From Gnetum montanum (lineage: Eukaryota; Streptophyta; Gnetopsida; Gnetales; Gnetaceae), in assembly GCA_015680685.1 (NCBI GenBank), contig MNCI01005291.1:293266-357265 (forward strand): DNA of 64,000 nucleotides, in the 5' to 3' direction. A model generated the notes under the pieces. It was not told where the DNA came from and searched no databases. It saw only the letters and a program-made list of their open reading frames with translations. Of this stretch, positions 59,629 to 64,000 are shown one piece after another; the first letter of the stretch is position 1; every line of letters starts with the position of its first letter. Both the position numbers and the translations under genes were made by a program.

Positions 59629-59645
59629 CCCTCCTTCTAGGGCTA
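59629..59645 (-). other. primer-binding site of G2, degenerate
   Basis: TAGCCCTAGAAGGAGGG on the minus strand, 6 bp from the LTR. It differs from the A and G1 sites at three positions. Confidence 0.6.
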
Positions 59646-59651
59646 GAAAAC

Positions 59652-60714
59652 TGTAGCAACTAAAAACATTAGTGGCTAGAACACCAAGGAATCCACAAGG
59701 ACATAGTTCTAACCCCATGTCTACATGAGGGCCTATTGGAGGCAAAAGATGGAATGCCTAGAATGGTTGTCCATCAAATGGGGATTTAGCAAATGTGATG
59801 CCAAACAATGCTAAGTATCAAGTGGTGTTTCTAGTGTTAGCAGTGTCAGCAAGCATGAGCATAGTTGAGGTTTTTAGTGGAAAAAAACATGCCAATGTGT
59901 GGTATTGTGAGGAAAAATTGAAAATATAAGTAAAATGTCAAAATGTGAGTAACAATGATAAAAATGCATAGGGAAAGAGTGAGAGAGAAACTGGCACCAC
60001 CCCAAATGGGGTTAAGCATAGTTAACTTCAAAAGAGATGAGATAGTATGCGGTGTATAGCAGACATAGTGGATAGCATAGTCATAGTCGTGAGGTGTTTG
60101 GGCATAAAGACTGGTGCTTGCCATGGTGTCTGTGCTTGCTGATTTGGCTACCATGGTGTATTGTGGGCTGTGATGTTCTACTAGGCTTCTGTGGGGCTGC
60201 ATCATCTACAACTTTGCCAAATGCTAACCCAAAATTTTGCCAATGCCAAAATGCCAATGAAATTTAAAAAATGCTAACTTGAAATTTTGCCAACCCCTAA
60301 AACGTAGATGGTGGGGGTATTTATAGGCCTAGGATTAGTGTGAAATGTAGAGAGACTGCCACTATCACCCAACTACGCTCTCCATTGAGGCAAGTAGTAT
60401 TATGTTGTATTGTATTCTAAAGGACTCTGCAAGGGTGTGAGACTATGACTACACTTTCAATTACATGTGCATGTGTCAAAAAGACTATAATGTACCTAAA
60501 TAAATGCAACTTTGGAGACTACGTTGTTCACTGTCTCGAGTTGGGTCAAGTGTAGTTACAATTTTTGGATAAAAAGGGGTATAAAAAAGATGCATTTTTG
60601 CTAGCTATGCTTGCTGGAGAGCATAGTCCTAGCACTTATCAACTATATGCCTCATGTTGACACTTAGAAAAATTTTCAATTGAGAAGCTATTGCCCAAAT
60701 TTGGTGGTGTTTCA
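59652..60714 (-). repeat. 5' LTR of G2, 1063 bp
   Basis: From TGTAGCAACTAAAAAC to TTTGGTGGTGTTTCA. Shares with G1 the block GGCACCACCCCAAATG, CTAAAA...GTATTTATAGG, the AACTACGCTC/AACTACACTT region and the U3 end. About 600 bp of U3 subrepeats are missing. Confidence 0.75.
60318..60325 (-). promoter_or_regulatory. LTR TATA box, G2
   Basis: TATAAATA on the minus strand, aligned with 57286-57293. Confidence 0.6.
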
Positions 60715-63243
60715 GAGGTCATGGGAATAGCCAAAATGGGAGTGGACTTCAGTGGATCCACTTCCTTTTGTGCCTCCATCTACTTATCACTCTTGTTGCC
60801 AAGCTTTTTATTATGTTTCTTCCTTTATTTGGTTGCGGTTTTTTAGTCGTTAGCCATTGGTTACAATGAAGTGGTAGTAGCATTAATCACCATAGGTCAT
60901 CATTGCATTTTTGGTTGGGGTACAACTAATTGGGTTGTATTGGGTTGAGTGATCTTGATGCGAAAAGGTTCCCTTGGAGGCACTCATTATGGTACTTTTA
61001 TGATAAAAGGAATTATTAAGCTATGGAAATATGAAGAAGTCCTTCTATCATAGAGGGGTACTTGAATCACAAATGGTTCTCTTGTAGGTCTTTGATTATC
61101 ATCAATGTTAAATGTTGAAATAACATAAGGGTTGTCATTAGCATTCAATGGATCCTTGTAGACCTACATTGATTGGTTTTGTGGCCAAACTAGATTGGAA
61201 GAATTTAATACTAGCTTCCCCTATCTATAATCCTTTGTAAGTCATGCTTCAGTGCAAGGCAAAAGTTTGTATCATGACTAGGTAGTTGATGATAATGGTA
61301 GAAGAAGTTTAGCTTGAAGTATCTAGGCAAATAGGGATCATCCTTCATTACCCAAGTGGCATCTTTGGCTATTTTGCATAGCTACTTATGTTTCTTTCAA
61401 GCAGCTTCAATCAATTATTTATGTTGCATGTGCCTAACTTTTAATAGTTTTTCTAATAGCTCTGATGGTCTCGTAGGTAACGTAGTGTATTTGAACCTTT
61501 CTTTTCTTTCAAAGTTAGGTTTGGTTATTATCGATATAGTGGCCCTAGAGGTTGATGGTTGGTTATTGAGGTCACTAGTAAGGGCCTTGGGTGAATTGGC
61601 CTTCAGTCTTTGGTTTGTAGTCTTTGTTTCTTTTGTCACAATTGCTACAGTCTTGTTGTTTTATTTACTATTTTCTTTGTCTCTTTGTGTATATTGGTTT
61701 TTTTATGCTATGTAGGCTAGATCATGACTAGCCTCTACAACATCCTCTATATTTTTAGATTACAAGAACACTTAGCTAAGAGACCATGGATCAAGGTAGT
61801 AGAGTTTATACTTGTAAAAGTCATTCACTGCTTTGGTATCTCATTTATTAGTCCATTCCATCACTAAATGAATTTTTGCATGGGTTCTAGGGACCCCTGC
61901 TTGACCTTCATGAGTTGATCAAGCATGGTGTTAGGCTTCAAGTTATACTTGAAGTAGTTAAAAAACTAGACAACCAAGTCTTCCAAAGAAGATATGGATC
62001 CTCTGGGTAGTGCATGGTACCAATCAAGTGCTTTCCTAATCAAAGACATAGGAAAAATTTTGATGATGGTATGAGGCCATGGTTGCCAGAGTAAACATTT
62101 AGATCAAAATGTAATAAGGTGAGAATTAGGATCACCTTATCCATTATATTTTCTAAATTAGGGAATAGAGGCACTAGGAGGAAGTATCAAGGGTGGAACT
62201 ATAGGACTAATGGGATCATCCTCATAGAAGTCCATAATCTTGATAGCTTGTAAGGTAGAGGCTTTAAGCCTTTTCAACTCCCCTGTTAGGTCCTAGATCA
62301 TTTGGAAGGCTTGATCTAGTCCCTATAATGGCCTTATGGGATGTGGAGTTTGCACATATAGTTTTGGTATTTTTTGTGAAGCTTGTGGCCCCACTATGGG
62401 TTGCAAGATTGAAGAAAGAGGTTTTGTCACAATTGTAGCTTATGGGCCAAACGAAGAAGAAATTGCCTATGTGAATACTTGACGCACAAATGGGATAATG
62501 GAGGTGTGTGATCTCTATGTCACTTAGGGTCCCATGGTGGATCCCACATGAGTAGTTAATGGATTTATGGTTGTAAAAATCACTATTGATGGTTTCATAT
62601 ATCAAGAATGTGTTGTAAATGACAGTGATGTGTTATAGTTTGTTATTTGTGGCATTGGCTAAATTTGATGTGTGCCTATAACTAGTAATGGAATCCACCA
62701 TACTAGGGTAGAAAGGAGTGAAAGATGATGGCACCATGCCCATAAATAAAATAAAACGCATTAGAGGAAGGTGCTATGACCTTGGGGGAATGTTTTTTGG
62801 AACAGTTCTCCTAGGATGTTTTTAGGCTTAGATTCTGCCTTAAATTCATTCTCCTCTTCCTGTTGTTCCATAGAGCTATGCTTGTCATCTTCCTCTTCCA
62901 TGGCAACCAATTAGGCTAGGATGCTAGCATAGATGTTGTTAAGGGAAATTTGATCATACAGGGAAGGTATGTACTCCTTCCCACTCCTATGTATGAGCTC
63001 AAACTCCCTCTTGGCCTTTACTTCCATACGTGGAATTAGCATGCCTACCTATATTTTAGCACAAATGAAGTTATAATGATCTTCATTTATGGCTACAAAA
63101 TTAGGACACGCTTCTCTAACCCTCAATGAACACCTACATTCAATGATGGTAGGGTCTTTGGGATCATATATCCTCATGGCTTGTTGGCTAGGATCTTTGC
63201 TAGTGAGGGTGAAGGGCAATTTGGTGGAAAATTGGAAAGACAT
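60715..63243 (-). pseudogene. gag of element H
   Basis: A plausible start is MSFQFSTKLPFTLTSKDPS at 63243. The N-terminal block has ACPNFVAINEDHYNFICAKI and a following KREFELIH-type segment. The core (62180-61730) aligns with G1 55090-54600. The Lys/Thr-rich end (61639-61415) reads ISIITKPNFERKERFKYTTL then PTRPSELLEKLLKVRHM, the YTPLPxxxSxLLxxLL motif. It is interrupted by stops and terminates at the G2 LTR. Confidence 0.72.
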
Positions 63244-64000
63244 GGTTATAGTATTGAGAATGGCTTAAAATATGCTATAAATGGTAAAATAGAAGTAAAT
63301 TCCAGTGAATGGAATCCAAAAAAATTTAAAGGAAATAAAAACAACAAAAAATGAGGTCCTTACTATAATTAGTAAGATAGGGATAAGAGAGGTTTACCCC
63401 CTTGCCAAGAATGAAAATTTGGAAACGTTGGTGTCAAGCCTCACCCAAGTTGGCCTCCTAACTACCTCTACACTAGGTATGATAGGGTGGGCATAGGAGA
63501 GGAAAGGAGGATGAGATAATTAAAATCTCACACCTTCTAACTCAATGTTTATGAAGGGGATAAAAAGTGGAAAGTTTGAGTATTCCTACTAAAAATTGGG
63601 TTTACCAGGATGCCAATTCTCTTAGCTTGGAAAAAAATTGGGGTGGGTGGGTAGGGGGGAGCTCATGTCTGGAATTTTGGTAATTTTTAGAAGGGTTGAA
63701 CCACCCACTTTAGAAACTAAAATAAAATTGACATTGAAAAGAAAAAGGATGGAAAAGCTTCAACATTGTCCTTGGAGGGAAAAGAATTCATAGTAAGTGC
63801 TATGAAAAGTGATCATCTAATCACCTACAACTTTGGCAATGGTGGGTGGGGTGTGCGGAGGGGAAACATTGATATTTTAGGAGTTTTGGCTACAAAATTA
63901 TAGGAAAAGGCTTTTAATTTGTAATGTTGATTTTGGAGAAGTTGGTGTTAAGCCTCTACCACACTAAGCTTTACAATTTCTTCTACACTGGGTATGGCAA
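63244..64000 (-). repeat. leader of H with ~513-bp direct repeat
   Basis: 63425-63485 (GTTGGTGTCAAGCCTC...CTCTACACTAGGTATG) recurs at 63938-63998 (GTTGGTGTTAAGCCTC...TTCTACACTGGGTATG), with similar flanks. The second unit is cut by the window end. No coding is supported. Confidence 0.6.

Larger units (their letters stand above)
58264..60714 (-). mobile_element. Tat-like element G2, 5' end only
   Basis: LTR (60714-59652), primer site (59645-59629), leader, gag start (59252) and about 330 codons of gag, cut at 58264 by the G1 LTR. The rest is not found to the left of F within the window, so further rearrangement must have followed. Confidence 0.72.
60715..64000 (-). mobile_element. Tat-like element H, gag and leader
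   Basis: Minus-strand gag (63243 to 60715), cut on the left by the G2 LTR end, with a leader containing a ~513-bp direct repeat on the right. The LTR and primer site are beyond the window. Confidence 0.68.

Noticed and set aside
59846-60205. 119-codon minus-strand open frame
   Set aside because: It lies wholly inside the G2 LTR and has no motif. LTR homology with G1 is at DNA level only.
61356-61715. 119-codon plus-strand open frame with hydrophobic segments
   Set aside because: It is the complement of the conserved gag end of element H. The minus-strand motif is the supported one.

Overview
This 64 kb window looks like intergenic heterochromatin from a seed plant with a very large genome, plausibly a gymnosperm. 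Species cannot be named from the sequence. It is AT-rich and CpG-poor, no host gene is intact, and almost every stretch that can be read is a decayed retroelement of a plant lineage: Ty3/gypsy Tat/Ogre-like elements (primer-binding sites resembling the 3' end of tRNA-Asn, dual RNase H), Athila-like elements (primer site resembling tRNA-Asp), one L1-type LINE and solo LTRs. All coding remains carry stops and frameshifts. Family names are my reading of translated motifs and were not checked against a database.

Layout, left to right. 1-2835: minus-strand Tat-like element A (gag, primer site, LTR). 2836-4340: a CpG-retaining island holding three unrelated host-gene scraps (RuvB-like 2 Walker A exon, one PPR unit, leucine-rich repeats) on mixed strands. 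4600-8636: minus-strand Athila-like C1 (gag, primer site, LTR). 8637-12280: minus-strand LINE cut off inside its reverse transcriptase. 12974-20700: plus-strand Tat-like pol D, interrupted by a 1258-bp LTR-like insertion with a perfect 5-bp target duplication and by a ~3.1-kb LTR of the A family. 21107-29925: minus-strand Athila-like C2 (LTR, protease fragment, RT, RNase H, integrase, ORF in the env-like position, LTR; gag missing). 29926-33664: a second copy of that extra ORF and its upstream spacer. 33665-39998: plus-strand Tat-like E (3' half of pol, 30-bp repeat array, 3' UTR, complete 3' LTR). 39999-40587: end of a plus-strand spliced gene. About 40546-58263: a ~17.7-kb minus-strand Ogre-like element F/G1. 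58264-60714 and 60715-64000: two further minus-strand Tat-like elements (G2, H), whose gag regions are cut exactly at the LTR ends of their left neighbours, as expected of nested insertions.

The most interesting structure is inside F/G1. Its gag-protease part and its RT-integrase part are separated by ~5.4 kb that ends in a good splice acceptor. That interval holds an unrecognised gene on the opposite strand with at least six exons. Its five short introns (about 88-109 bp) restore the reading frame in each case, and it is flanked on both sides by copies of the element's own ~30-bp repeat. A second, colinear copy of the gene's 3' end lies at 39999-40587. Antisense extra ORFs are known in the Tat lineage (from memory, usually between pol and the 3' LTR), so the position and splicing here deserve a check.

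Other notable signals are paired 8 x 30/31-bp arrays at the same place in elements E and F, LTR palindromes whose arms change but still pair, and a conserved 3' UTR doublet.
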